55,489 bases of DNA from Solirubrobacteraceae bacterium (lineage in GTDB: Bacteria > Actinomycetota > Thermoleophilia > Solirubrobacterales > Solirubrobacteraceae). Within the stretch, counting starts at the first letter, position 1. Each line of letters opens with the position of its first letter. Made by a program: the position numbers and the translations under genes. The notes beneath the pieces are model-generated. The model was not told the origin of the DNA, did not search any database, and was given only the letters and a program-made list of their open reading frames with translations. Location: assembly GCA_017744415.1 (NCBI GenBank), contig JAGIBJ010000054.1, positions 1 through 55,489 of the forward strand, given 5' to 3'. This document shows, piece by piece, positions 1 through 9,100 of this stretch.

Positions 1-1102
1 GCGCGAACAGCAGCTGCGGGCCCGTGACCGTGGTGCGGCCCCGGCTGCCGACGATGTCTGCGCGGATCACCCGCGGGCTCACGCCGCGCTTGATCACATC
101 GATCGAGCGGAGCGTGCCCTTCGACCAGCCGCCGAGCTTCTTCTGCAGCGAGGCACGGGTGTAGCGGATCTGCCACCGGTGCTTCGGCGACGCCGTGTCC
201 CACGGATCCTTCACGCTGCGCAGGTAGGGCTTCGGGGTGGAGCCGAGGAAGGAGTTCTCGACGTTCTCGGTCTGCCCGCCGCTCGTGGAGAAGAAGAACG
301 TCGTGATCGGCGTCCCCTTGTAGGTGACGAGCTGGCCCGCCGTCGCGGCAACGGCGGCGTTGGTCGTCGCGACCTCGCCGGCGACACCGCGGTAGACCTG
401 GCTGCGAACGTCCGGGTACTGGTCGAAGTCGGCGTTGCGCGAAGTGGTGACGGCGTAGGTCCGGGCCGCGATCGCCTGGGCCTGCAGCGCGGCCGCCGGC
501 CAGCTCGACGGGCTCTCGCCCGACACCACGCCGCGAACGTAGTCCTCCAGCGCGACCTGATTGATCACGTTGGTGCCGCGCAGCTCGACCGCGCCGCGGT
601 AGCGGCCGCTGGAGATGCCGTTGAGGGCCTTGCCGCCGACGGTGACGGCACCCCCGGGTGCAGCCTGGAGCCGGAGGGCCGTGGTGGCACTGGCGATCCG
701 CTTGCCCGACGACGAGCTGAGCGTCACCTTGCCACCGCCGCTCTGGAGCACGTAGGTGGCCGACGGCGTGAGCTTGCGAGAGGTGCCGGCGAGCGAGGCG
801 GCGCCGCGCACGGTCACCCGCGAGGCGGTGCGCAGCAGCACGCGGATCTGGCGGTTCGTGTCGCCCTTGGCGAGCTCGGTGCCGAGGTAGTAGGTCGCGA
901 GAATCTGCGCGGCGCTGCGGCCGGCCTTCGCCTGGCCGTAGGCGCCGTACTGACTCATGCCGATGCCATGGCCGTAGCCGGCGCCCTTGGCAACGATCGT
1001 CGTCGCGGCATGGCCGGCCGGTGCGGCGGCGAGCAGCACGAGGCCGGCGGCGGGCAGCACGGCGCGCGTGCGGAGGCAGGATCGGAGGGCGTGAGCAGTC
1101 AC
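1..1102 (-). CDS. SpoIID/LytB domain secreted protein (partial, C-terminus off the left edge)
   Basis: The reverse-strand frame stays open from a GTG at 1102 to the window edge (367 codons). It begins with a short basic segment and a hydrophobic stretch ending near AGHAA, so it is probably secreted. The mature protein opens with a glycine-rich GAGYGHGIGMSQYGAYGQA segment typical of bacterial SpoIID/LytB-domain proteins. The SpoIID core follows (NVINQVALEDYVRGVV then SGESPSSWP and AAALQAQAIAARTYAV), with the glutamate in the GES position matching the catalytic Glu of SpoIID lytic transglycosylases. Next come the FFFSTSGGQTENVE segment and VKDPWD. The family cleaves or binds peptidoglycan glycan strands; here a cell-wall remodelling role is inferred. 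No clear Shine-Dalgarno precedes the GTG, so the start is tentative. The gene is divergent from the dehydrogenase at 1406. Confidence 0.85.
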   Translation of the reverse strand, partial: MTAHALRSCLRTRAVLPAAGLVLLAAAPAGHAATTIVAKGAGYGHGIGMSQYGAYGQAKAGRSAAQILATYYLGTELAKGDTNRQIRVLLRTASRVTVRGAASLAGTSRKLTPSATYVLQSGGGKVTLSSSSGKRIASATTALRLQAAPGGAVTVGGKALNGISSGRYRGAVELRGTNVINQVALEDYVRGVVSGESPSSWPAAALQAQAIAARTYAVTTSRNADFDQYPDVRSQVYRGVAGEVATTNAAVAATAGQLVTYKGTPITTFFFSTSGGQTENVENSFLGSTPKPYLRSVKDPWDTASPKHRWQIRYTRASLQKKLGGWSKGTLRSIDVIKRGVSPRVIRADIVGSRGRTTVTGPQLLFA

Positions 1103-1405
1103 GGAGGAGCGGTGTGGTCCAGGGAGGACGATCTCAGGAGCAGGAACCCCTTCTCGCGAGATCGGTAGCGCCGCCGCAGGTCTGAAGGGTGCCGCAATCG
1201 GCCGCCCGGCGCGCCGCCACTCGTCCGGCACCGGGTGACCTCGCGTGAGCGCCCGAAAAACCGAGCGATTCCTCATCGACGGGCCGCCGCCCAGGCCGCG
1301 CCCGGCGGTGACGAACCGTCGCCCGGATCGCCCCGCCGTTCCGGGTAGCGTGCAGTGCAAGCGGCCCCACAGCAGGCGCCGCACGCCCCTTCAGGAGCCC
1401 GCGCC
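1103..1405. other. Divergent intergenic region
   Basis: About 300 bases lie between the divergent SpoIID-like and dehydrogenase genes. An AGGAG ribosome-binding site at 1393-1397, eight bases before the ATG at 1406, fixes the dehydrogenase start. I see no convincing promoter hexamers or gene in the rest. Confidence 0.5.
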
Positions 1406-2890
1406 ATGACGACCAGCACCACCAGCCTCACTGACCGCGAGCGCGCCGTCCTCGGCAAGATCCCGGCGCAGCTGTTGATCGGCGGCACCTGGCGCGATGC
1501 CACCGGCGAAGGCACCGTGGCGGTGGAGGATCCGGCGACGGGCCTCGAGATCGGCCGCATCGCCGACGGCACCGAGGACGACGCCCGGGCCGCGCTCGAT
1601 GCCGCCACAGCCGCGCAGCCCGTGATGGCCTCCCTCTCCCCGCGGGAGCGCAGCGACATCCTGCAGAAGACCAGCCAGCTGCTCACCGAGCACACCGAGG
1701 AGCTCGCGCTGCTGATGACCCTCGAGCTCGGCAAGCCGCTCGCGGAGAGCCGCGGCGAGGTGGCCTACGGCGCGAGCTTCTTCTGGTGGTTCGCCGGCGA
1801 GGCCGTGCGCCTGGCGGGTGAATACAAGACGAGCGCCGACGGCAAGGGCCGCACGCTCGTGCAGCGCCAGCCAGTCGGGCCGTGCCTCTTCATCACGCCG
1901 TGGAACTTCCCGCTCGCGATGGGTGCCCGCAAGCTGGCCCCTGCGATTGCGGCCGGCTGCACGAGCATCGTCAAGCCGGCCAAGCTCACTCCGCTCACGA
2001 TGCTCCGCCTCGCGCAGCTCCTCGAGGAGGCTGGCCTTCCCGCTGGCGGCGTGAACGTGCTCACGGGCAACTCGGCCCGGGCCGTCACCGAGCCGCTGCT
2101 GAACGATCCGCGCCTGCGCAAACTCAGCTTCACGGGCTCCACCGAGGTCGGCCAGAAGCTGGTCGAGCAGGCCGCTCCGAATCTGCTGCGCGTGAGCATG
2201 GAGCTCGGTGGCAATGCCCCGCTGATCGTGTTCGACGACGCCGATTTGGATGTCGCCGTCGAGGGCGCGTTCATGGCGAAGATGCGCAACGGCGGCGAGG
2301 CCTGCACGGCCGCCAACCGCATCCTCGTGCAGCGCGGGATCGCCGACGCCTTCACCGAGAAGTTCGTCGAGCGGATGGCCGCCGTGAAGGTGGGTCGCGG
2401 CACCGACGAGGGGGTCGGCCTCGGCGCGATGGTCGATCAGGACCAGCTCGACAAGATCGCCGAGCTCGTCGACGACGCGGTCGCCAAGGGCGCGAAGGTG
2501 GCCTGCGGCGGCGAGACGGTCGGTGACGTCGGCCATTTCTACGCTGCCACCGTCCTCACCGACGTGCCCGACGACGCTCGCCTGCTCGAGGAGGAGATTT
2601 TCGGTCCCGTCGCCCCGATCCGCGTGTTCGACACCGAGGAGCAGGGCGTCGCCGAGGCCAACGCCACGGAGTACGGACTCATCGCCTACCTCTTCACCCG
2701 GGACCTCGCCCGCGGGCACCGCGTCGCCAGCGCCCTCGAGACCGGCATGGTCGGCCTCAACCGTGGCGTGATCAGCTCGTCGGACGCGCCGTTCGGCGGG
2801 ATCAAGCATTCGGGCTTCGGCCGCGAGGGTGGTGCAGAGGGCATCGAGGAGTACGTCGACACGAAGTACATCTCGATGCCGCTCGACTAG
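1406..2890 (+). CDS. gabD: NAD(P)-dependent aldehyde dehydrogenase, succinate-semialdehyde type
   Basis: 494 residues, the normal length for the aldehyde dehydrogenase superfamily. Visible motifs in order: the cofactor-binding PWNFPLAMGARKLAPAIAAG and SIVKPA segments, the FTGSTEVGQ turn, the SMELGGNAPLIVFDDAD block carrying the general-base Glu, the catalytic Cys in GGEACTAANR, and EEIFGPVAPI near the C-terminus. The EACTAANR form and the C-terminal SSDAPFGGIKHSGFGREGG resemble NAD-dependent succinate-semialdehyde dehydrogenases, which convert succinic semialdehyde to succinate (GABA catabolism). The exact substrate is inference. The ATG at 1406 is preferred over an upstream in-frame GTG because AGGAG lies eight bases before it. 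No GABA transaminase gene is adjacent. Confidence 0.88.
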   Translation: MTTSTTSLTDRERAVLGKIPAQLLIGGTWRDATGEGTVAVEDPATGLEIGRIADGTEDDARAALDAATAAQPVMASLSPRERSDILQKTSQLLTEHTEELALLMTLELGKPLAESRGEVAYGASFFWWFAGEAVRLAGEYKTSADGKGRTLVQRQPVGPCLFITPWNFPLAMGARKLAPAIAAGCTSIVKPAKLTPLTMLRLAQLLEEAGLPAGGVNVLTGNSARAVTEPLLNDPRLRKLSFTGSTEVGQKLVEQAAPNLLRVSMELGGNAPLIVFDDADLDVAVEGAFMAKMRNGGEACTAANRILVQRGIADAFTEKFVERMAAVKVGRGTDEGVGLGAMVDQDQLDKIAELVDDAVAKGAKVACGGETVGDVGHFYAATVLTDVPDDARLLEEEIFGPVAPIRVFDTEEQGVAEANATEYGLIAYLFTRDLARGHRVASALETGMVGLNRGVISSSDAPFGGIKHSGFGREGGAEGIEEYVDTKYISMPLD

Positions 2891-2934
2891 CGCCGTCTGC
2901 CGCTTCGCGACGGCCGGGTAGCCGCGCTCGGCTG

Positions 2935-2998
2935 GAGCGAGCACCCGGGATGAGCGGCCGCCCACGGCTGAGCGAGCACCCGGGCTGAGCGGCCGCCC
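2935..2998. repeat. Two direct copies of a 29-bp unit (35-bp period)
   Basis: The unit starting GAGCGAGCACCCGGG occurs at 2935-2963 and again at 2970-2998 with one mismatch. It lies just after the aldehyde dehydrogenase stop and begins a repeat-rich, gene-free island ending near 3209. Confidence 0.8.
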
Positions 2999-3022
2999 TC
3001 GCTGGAACGACGGCGACGGCCG

Positions 3023-3064
3023 GCCGGCGCGAGTCAGCCGGCGCGAGTCAGCCGGCGCGAGTCA
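3023..3064. repeat. 14-bp tandem repeat, three perfect copies
   Basis: GCCGGCGCGAGTCA is repeated three times head to tail with no mismatch (3023-3036, 3037-3050, 3051-3064). It could have grown by replication slippage and may be variable in copy number between strains. Confidence 0.9.
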
Positions 3065-3099
3065 GCGAGACGTGCCCCTGCCAGCTGCCGCCGTCGGCG

Positions 3100-3146
3100 A
3101 AGCTCCAACATCCCCGGGCTCAGCCAGCCAGGGCATGTTGGAGCTT
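3100..3146. repeat. Palindromic repeat unit, copy 1
   Basis: The left arm AAGCTCCAACATCCCC (3100-3115) and right arm GGGCATGTTGGAGCTT (3131-3146) are inverted repeats with one mismatch around a 15-base loop. A second copy lies 17 bases downstream. The pair resembles a REP-type or miniature palindromic element rather than a simple terminator, because the arms are conserved between copies and the loops are not. Confidence 0.8.
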
Positions 3147-3162
3147 TCCTCGGACGTGTCGA

Positions 3163-3209
3163 AAGCTCCAACATCCCCCGGCCCTGAGAGCCGGGGCATG
3201 TTGGAGCTT
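3163..3209. repeat. Palindromic repeat unit, copy 2
   Basis: The arms AAGCTCCAACATCCCCCGG (3163-3181) and CCGGGGCATGTTGGAGCTT (3191-3209) pair over 19 bases with one mismatch and a 9-base loop. The outer 14 bases are identical to copy 1 and carry the same single mismatch on the same side, so both copies come from one ancestral element. Confidence 0.8.
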
Positions 3210-3335
3210 CGGCCAGGCGGCCAGGCGGGGGTGGTGGTGGAGCTGTTGCCGGCCGGCGGTGGCTCACCGCCGGCGGTCGTGGCTGCGGCTGAGGCGGTGT
3301 TCGCGCGCCGCTCGAGCCGCGTCAGCGGCCGGCGG

Positions 3336-3521
3336 CTAGAACTGCGTGGCGCTCGCGGCGGCGGGCCGCGCGCGCAGATCGAGCACGCGGATCGCCGGCG
3401 CCGTTGCCGAGACCCAGACCGCGTCGACCGTCTCGACGGGCATCACCCAGGCGTCGCCACCTCGGATCGCAGCGGCAAGACGGTGCGGCTGGAGGCCGGG
3501 ACGTGCGGACGAGCTGGACAT
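3336..3521 (-). CDS. Small hypothetical protein (61 aa)
   Basis: An ATG-started reverse-strand frame of 61 codons with third positions mostly G or C, like the real genes around it. The product is weakly hydrophobic, has no membrane segment or Cys motif, and includes DAWVMPVETVDAVWVSATAPA, which has the look of a small beta-rich fold. I do not recognise a family. It is divergent from the GFA protein gene at 3581. It could be a chance frame in GC-rich DNA. Confidence 0.4.
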   Translation of the reverse strand: MSSSSARPGLQPHRLAAAIRGGDAWVMPVETVDAVWVSATAPAIRVLDLRARPAAASATQF

Positions 3522-3580
3522 GCGCGCACGGTAGAAGGCGCTGCGGACGGCATCACATGGCCGCCACTAGCGTGGCGCGC

Positions 3581-4015
3581 ATGGCGAACGTGCTGACGGG
3601 TGGGTGCAACTGCGGGGCGGTGCGATACGAGGTGAGCGGACCGCTGACCGGGGCCACGTATTGCCATTGCAAGCGATGCCAACGGCGCAGCGGAGCGGCG
3701 GCCTCGCCGAGTGCGCATCCGGCGCCCGGGACGTTCCGGATCACGAAGGGCGAGCACGTGCTGCGGTGCTGGGCGCCCGACGACGGCGGCGAGAAATGGT
3801 TCTGCTCGCTGTGCGGGTCGTCGATCTACGCCCAGCGGCGCGACGGCTCGGGCACGATCGGGATCAGGATGGGCACGTTCGACAACGACCCCGGTGTGCG
3901 GCCTGGTTCGCACGTCTGGTGCGAATCCGCGGCGGCGTGGGAGCCGATCCCCGACGATGGCCTGCCGCGCTACCCGCGTACCACAGGCGCGGGAGTCGAG
4001 CCGCGCACGAGCTGA
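3581..4015 (+). CDS. GFA (glutathione-dependent formaldehyde-activating)/CENP-V family zinc protein
   Basis: 144 residues, the full length of a single GFA domain. Zinc-ligand pattern visible in order: GGCNCGAVRYEV (Cys-x-Cys near residue 8), CHCKRCQRRSG (about residues 29-34), and WFCSLCGSSIY (about residue 73). The GFA/Mss4-like fold binds zinc. The founding member was described as acting in formaldehyde-glutathione adduct formation, but most family members have no proven reaction, so only the fold should be carried over. The ATG at 3581 gives a start three residues before the conserved GGCNC motif; an in-frame ATG at 3557 would add only eight residues. Confidence 0.85.
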   Translation: MANVLTGGCNCGAVRYEVSGPLTGATYCHCKRCQRRSGAAASPSAHPAPGTFRITKGEHVLRCWAPDDGGEKWFCSLCGSSIYAQRRDGSGTIGIRMGTFDNDPGVRPGSHVWCESAAAWEPIPDDGLPRYPRTTGAGVEPRTS

Positions 4016-4034
4016 GAGCGCCCGGCCTCGCGCC

Positions 4035-4982
4035 TCAGACGTAGCGGCGGGCGATGCGGCGGGCCTGCTCGGCGTAGCTGCCGCCGAAGAGCACGACGTG
4101 CAGCAGGATGATGCTGAGCTGCATCAGCGGGACGCGTTCCTCGTGGCCGTCGGCGAGCGGGTAGGCCTCGTCGTAGGCGTCGAAGCAACGCTGATCGGGG
4201 CCGCCGAAGACGCGCAGCGCGGCCAGGTCGACCTCGCGGTGTGAGCCGTGCGCGAGCGGGTCGATGAGGTGCACCTTGCCGCTCGTGTCGGCGAGGACGT
4301 TGCCGGTCCAGAGGTCGCCGTGGGTGCGCGACGGTGGCTCGGCTGGACCGACGAGCTCAGGCATGCGGTCGGCGAGACGGGTCATCAGCGCGACGTCGGC
4401 CGCGTCGAACGTGCCCGCGTTGTGCGCCTGCGCGGCGAGCGGCAGCACGCGCTGCTCGGCCCAGAACGTGGCGAAGTCGTCGACCGGATGAGCGGGAAGC
4501 GTCACCTCCGCGATCTGCAGGGCGTTCGACACCGCCTTCCCCGAGAACGCTCCACCCGCCGGCGGCGCCCAGCCGAAGGCGGCGCAGTCGGCGGCGTGGA
4601 GATTCGCGAGTTGCTGGCCGAAGCGCTCCTCGCCCGCCGGCGTGCGCGGGCCGGCCTCGATCCAGCGCAGCGCGAGGAACCGCGGCGTGGGCGGCGACGG
4701 ATTCGCGACGCCGTCGCCCGGCGGATCGTCGTGCACGAGCACCACAGCGGGCGTTGGCGGCGCGCCGCGGGCGCTCGCGAGCCAGCGCAAGCCGGCGGCC
4801 TCCTGAGCGAAGCTGCTGGGCGCGGCGTTCGGGCGCGTCTTCACGAAGAGCGTGCCGGCGGAGGTCACGGCGCGGTAGGCGTCGTTGATATCGCCGCCGG
4901 TGATCCAGCGGATCTCGGCGATCTCCACGCCGAGTTGCTCGATCAGGATGTCGCCGATGCCATCGGCCGTGGAATCCGTCAT
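4035..4982 (-). CDS. Fructosamine kinase family protein
   Basis: 315 residues with the aminoglycoside-phosphotransferase-like kinase fold. Visible features: an N-terminal ITGGDINDAYRA loop and a FVKT lysine strand for ATP binding; the catalytic loop THGDLWTGNVL (Asp as base, Asn as metal ligand); and LIDPLAHGSHREVDLAALR supplying the metal-binding Asp. The THGDLWxGN form and the GSxxxDLA segment mark the fructosamine-3-kinase branch (bacterial YniA-like), which phosphorylates ketosamines on glycated amines or proteins and so starts deglycation. The C-terminus is followed 18 bases later by the convergent GFA gene. It is likely co-transcribed with the upstream ligase gene (39-base gap). Confidence 0.85.
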   Translation of the reverse strand: MTDSTADGIGDILIEQLGVEIAEIRWITGGDINDAYRAVTSAGTLFVKTRPNAAPSSFAQEAAGLRWLASARGAPPTPAVVLVHDDPPGDGVANPSPPTPRFLALRWIEAGPRTPAGEERFGQQLANLHAADCAAFGWAPPAGGAFSGKAVSNALQIAEVTLPAHPVDDFATFWAEQRVLPLAAQAHNAGTFDAADVALMTRLADRMPELVGPAEPPSRTHGDLWTGNVLADTSGKVHLIDPLAHGSHREVDLAALRVFGGPDQRCFDAYDEAYPLADGHEERVPLMQLSIILLHVVLFGGSYAEQARRIARRYV

Positions 4983-5021
4983 GTGCGTTGCCGTCCCCCC
5001 AGCCGGCTGAACGCAAGTGCG

Positions 5022-6041
5022 TCAGGCGTCGAGCTGATCGACGGTGCACTCCTCGGCGGGCTTGTCGTCCCGCCATCTCAAGAGTTTCGCGCCGTGCCGG
5101 ATCCGGCCGGCCGACACCTGGTCGTAGCTGATCTCGACGACGAGTTCAGGGCGCAGCGCGACCCAGGCAAGCTCCTCGTCGGGGCGCCAGCGGCTCGGGT
5201 CGGCGCTGCCGCTCTCCCCCGTCTCGTACGGCTTCAGCGTCTCGACGAGTTCGCGCTTCTCCTTGGCCTTGAGCCCCGAGGTGTGGCCGACGACCCTGAG
5301 CCTCCCGGCCTCGTCGTAGGCGCCGAGCATCAGCGAGCCGACGGTGCCGGGCTCCTTGCCGTGGCGCCAGCCGGCGACGACGAGATCGGCGGTGCGCAGG
5401 CGCTTGATCTTCAGCATGCCCTTGCGTGCACCCGGAAGGTAGGGCGCCTCGAGCTCCTTGGCGACGACGCCCTCTCCGCGGCCGTTCAGCCACGGGTCGG
5501 CCTCGGCGGCCGTGCGCACGGTCGGGGTGATCGACGCGGTCGATCCCGTGGCCCAGGTGCCCTGGATCGGGCCATCGTCGGCGCTCGTCGCGCTCCCGGC
5601 GGTGATCCCGAAGAGGCCCTCGAGCCGAGCGCGGCGCCCCGCGAACGGGAGCTCCATGAGCACCTCGTCACCGTCGGCGAGGTAGTCGAAGGCGATGTAG
5701 CGCGCGGGCGTCGCCTCGGCGAGCATGGTGATGCGGCTCTCGGCCGGGTGGATGCGATTGCTGAGCGCGTCGAAGTCCTCGCTCTCCGCCGCGCCGGAGG
5801 CGGCGTCGATCACGATCTCGCCGTCGAGCACGTAGCGCCCCTCGGGGAAGCTCAGCTCGGGGAAGTAGCGCTCGAGCGGCTTGCCACCGCGCGAGAGCAG
5901 ACGCACCTCCGTCCCGTCGACGAACGCGATCGCGCGGAAGCCGTCGTACTTCGGCTCGAAGCTCCAGCCGTCACCCTCGGGCAGCGCCGTTTTGCCGCGC
6001 GCGAGCTGCGGGGCGAGCGGCGGCTCCAGCGGGAGGCTCAC
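5022..6041 (-). CDS. ATP-dependent DNA ligase (LigC type)
   Basis: 339 residues comprising a nucleotidyltransferase domain and an OB-fold domain. Motif I is EPKYDGFR with Lys31 as the adenylated residue; motif III is YIAFDYLADGDEVL; motif IV EGVVAKELEAPY; motif V MLKIKRLRTADLVVAGW. The size and lack of polymerase or nuclease domains fit the stand-alone LigC enzymes of actinobacteria, which seal nicks in repair alongside the main NAD-dependent ligase. No Ku, LigD polymerase or nuclease gene is adjacent, so participation in end joining cannot be judged. The start is a GTG at 6041 with no obvious Shine-Dalgarno. Confidence 0.88.
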   Translation of the reverse strand: MSLPLEPPLAPQLARGKTALPEGDGWSFEPKYDGFRAIAFVDGTEVRLLSRGGKPLERYFPELSFPEGRYVLDGEIVIDAASGAAESEDFDALSNRIHPAESRITMLAEATPARYIAFDYLADGDEVLMELPFAGRRARLEGLFGITAGSATSADDGPIQGTWATGSTASITPTVRTAAEADPWLNGRGEGVVAKELEAPYLPGARKGMLKIKRLRTADLVVAGWRHGKEPGTVGSLMLGAYDEAGRLRVVGHTSGLKAKEKRELVETLKPYETGESGSADPSRWRPDEELAWVALRPELVVEISYDQVSAGRIRHGAKLLRWRDDKPAEECTVDQLDA

Positions 6042-6110
6042 GCGGAACGGCGGATCATCGGGGCCTGCGGCATGGGCGGAGCCTACTCCGGCGAGCGCCG
6101 CCCGCCGTGG

Positions 6111-9100
6111 TCACGACTTGACGATCACCTTCACCGACGGCGCGTAGTCGCCCTGCGGGCCGACGGCCTCGACGTAATAGGTGGTGCGCGGCGCCTTTTC
6201 GCCCTTCTTGCGCTTGACGACCGGGTCGATCGCCACCTTCACGTGCTTCTTGGTGGTCTCGGCGACGGTGCTGAACGTGCCGTCGGGCGCGACCTTGGTG
6301 ACGGTGTACGACATCGTGCCGCAGCCGCCGCCCGCCCAGGAGAGGTTCACCTTGTCCTTGCCCGAGCGCTTGGCCTTGAGGTTGCGCACCCTGGTCGGGG
6401 TGACGTTCGAGGCCTTGTAGGTCGCGAGCTTGAGGATCTGCCGCGGCGTGCCGCGCTGCTCCACGCGCACGAACACCTTGCGCTTCAGCTCCTTGGAGAT
6501 CGACGGCTTGAACGTGACGCGGCCGCGGCTGGCGGAGGTCGACGTGATGATGCGATCCGTCGCGCCCGCCCGCTCGAGGAACGTGAGCTTCTGCCCGGCG
6601 ATCGCCTTCGTGCTCCAGCTCACCGTGCGCTTGCACTGCGGCGCCGCCGTCACGCGAGCACTCACCCGCGCGGGCGGCAGGCTCTGCGAGAACGAGAAGC
6701 CCTTGATCGCGACCGACGTGATCGACGGCGTGATCGTGAACTTGCCGCTCGTGGGCTTGCCGAAGATGAGCGTCGTCGTGTTCTCCTTCGGTGTGACGAT
6801 CAGCGCGGCGTCGCCTTGGCTCGCAGCCAGGTTCGCCGGATCGACCGTGAGGTTGAGGCCGCCCGGCCCGGTGACGGTGACGTACGGCGCGGCGCCGACG
6901 CCGCGGATCTCCACGCCGACGACCTTGCGAGAGCCGGGGATCGTGAGCGTGCGGCCGCGATCGGTCTGCTGACGCGCCGCGAGCGGCGACACCCCGGGGG
7001 TGAACGACTCCTTCCCGCCGGTGGGCTCCGACGGGCCCGCCCCATGCAGGCCGACCCGGATGCCGCTGAGCTTGCGGGCTGTTTGGAACGGGCCGCCCTC
7101 GCAGCCGCCGACCTGCCAGCCCTTGTCGTAGTAGACGCCGCGGCCGCGCATCTTGCCGGCGGTCGTGCAGAAGCCGATGCCGCCGTCGTTCCAGAGCATG
7201 CGGCCGCTGAGCGACAGGGGACCGAGCGCGGTGCCGCCGACGCCCTCCATCTGCCAACCCTGGCCGTCCGCCGGGAATACGAGCCGAGCGGTGCCCTTCG
7301 TGTACATCGGGAAGCCGGTGTGCAGGAACTGGTTCCAGTCGAGCCCGAGGTTGCCCTCGAGGCCGGCGCCCTCGGGCCCGATCGAGAACGCGCCGCGGAT
7401 CAGGTCGACGTTGGCGGCCTTCAGCGTGCCCTGGCCGTCGAGGCGGAAGGGCGAGATCTCGAGGTCACCGGCGGCGTCGACCGACGCCGCCTCCTGGAAC
7501 CAGAGGAAGTCGTGCTTGAACCGCGGCAGGAACGAGAAGCCCACCCCGCCGCCGAGGTGCCACGGACGCGCAGGATCGTTGGTGTTGATGCCACCGTCGA
7601 GCGCGATCCGCTGCCAGAACAGCGCGGCCTCCGGGAAGACGAGCTTGTTGATGCTGTTCACCGACGCGCCGAGGTGCACCGGGTAGGGCAGCACCGCACC
7701 GCCGAAGCGCGGGAACTCGGCCCACTGCATCGCGAGATCGACGTTCATCACGGTGCGGCCGATGAAGTAGTCCTTCGGCAGCGCGCTGGTCGCCGCCTCG
7801 CCGGGCTTCGTGTGGAACACGAGCACGCCGCCCGCGTGGACGATGCCCTTCGAGAGCTCCCACGCGAAGCGCAGCTTGGCGATCTCGATCACGCTGGCCG
7901 CGGGCGCGCCCTTGCCGCCGCTCACGAGCGAAGCGCGGCCGCTTTTCGTGGTGTCGATGCCGTAGATGTCGGCCGGCGAGAACGTGCCCTCGATGTAGTC
8001 GACGCCGTGGTCGTTGTTGGCGCTCACCTTCATCGCCACGCCGTTGGGGTAGGAGATGCGCCCGTTCACCTTCCAAAGGCCGTTGATCGGATCGAGGTAG
8101 GCGTTGGAGGTGGTCGGGATCGACACCTGCACGGTGAGGCTGCTCGAGCTGCCGCGCGATTCGAACTTCACGGCCGGCGCGTGCGCAGGCCAGCCGAACA
8201 GCGACGAGCCGAAGCCGGTGAGCTGGAGGAAGCCGCCGGCGCGCCCGGCGAGGTTCTGCGTCGCGCTGAGGGGCGTCTTGAGCACCCACGACCACTCGAT
8301 CGATGAGTTCGGGAACGAGAGGTGGAGCCCACCAGGGACGTAGAACGCGAACCAGTTCTCGCCCCATCCGTCGGCACTGAGCGAGAGCTGGGCCTGCTCG
8401 CCGTCGACCGTCTTCTTCTCCGTGTCGAAGGTGATCGGCACGGCGTCGTCATCGGGCGACTGCAGATCGATGCCGTTGAGCCGGAACTTGCCCTTGGCTT
8501 TGTACGTGTGCTCGCCGGTCTTGCTGAAGCAGCCCTTGGCGACCATCGACGTGTGGAAATCGATGACGTCGGCGTCGCAGGCCGAGGCACCGCTCGCGGC
8601 GAGGTAGTAGATCGACGAGCCGACGGCGAAGAAGCTCGCGTTCTGGCTCGAGCCGTCGATGTTCACCCGCCCGATCGTCGACTGCTGACCGCCCGGCGCC
8701 GACTTGCTGGTGACCCAGTAGACGGCGCCCTCGGCCGCCGCGATCTGGCCGATCGAGGCGGTCTTGTCGGTGAAGTTCACGAGCTGCGTGGGGCCACCGC
8801 CGGTGATCGGAGCCGAGAAGATGCCGTCCGGCGGCGGGTTGTTGCTCTGCGGGTGGGCCGAGCGCCAGACGATCTTCGACGAGTTCACCGCGATGCTGCG
8901 CGCGTACGTGACGTTCGGGATCCACTGCAGCTCGGGCGTGCCGCCGCCGACGGGCACGCGCGCGATCGCGCCGGTCGACGTGGCCTCGAACGCGACGGGC
9001 AGATTGCCCCAGTACACGTAGCTGTCGTTGACGGCGAGGCCGCTGACCGAGCGGGTCGTGCTCGAGTAGAGCTCCTTGTAGGCGCCGCCACCGGAGCCCA

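Noticed and set aside
4248-8306. Very long plus-strand open frame opposite the kinase, ligase and secreted protein genes
   Set aside because: It is a shadow in GC-rich DNA: Arg/Ala-rich, low-complexity, spanning three real minus-strand genes with clear motifs.
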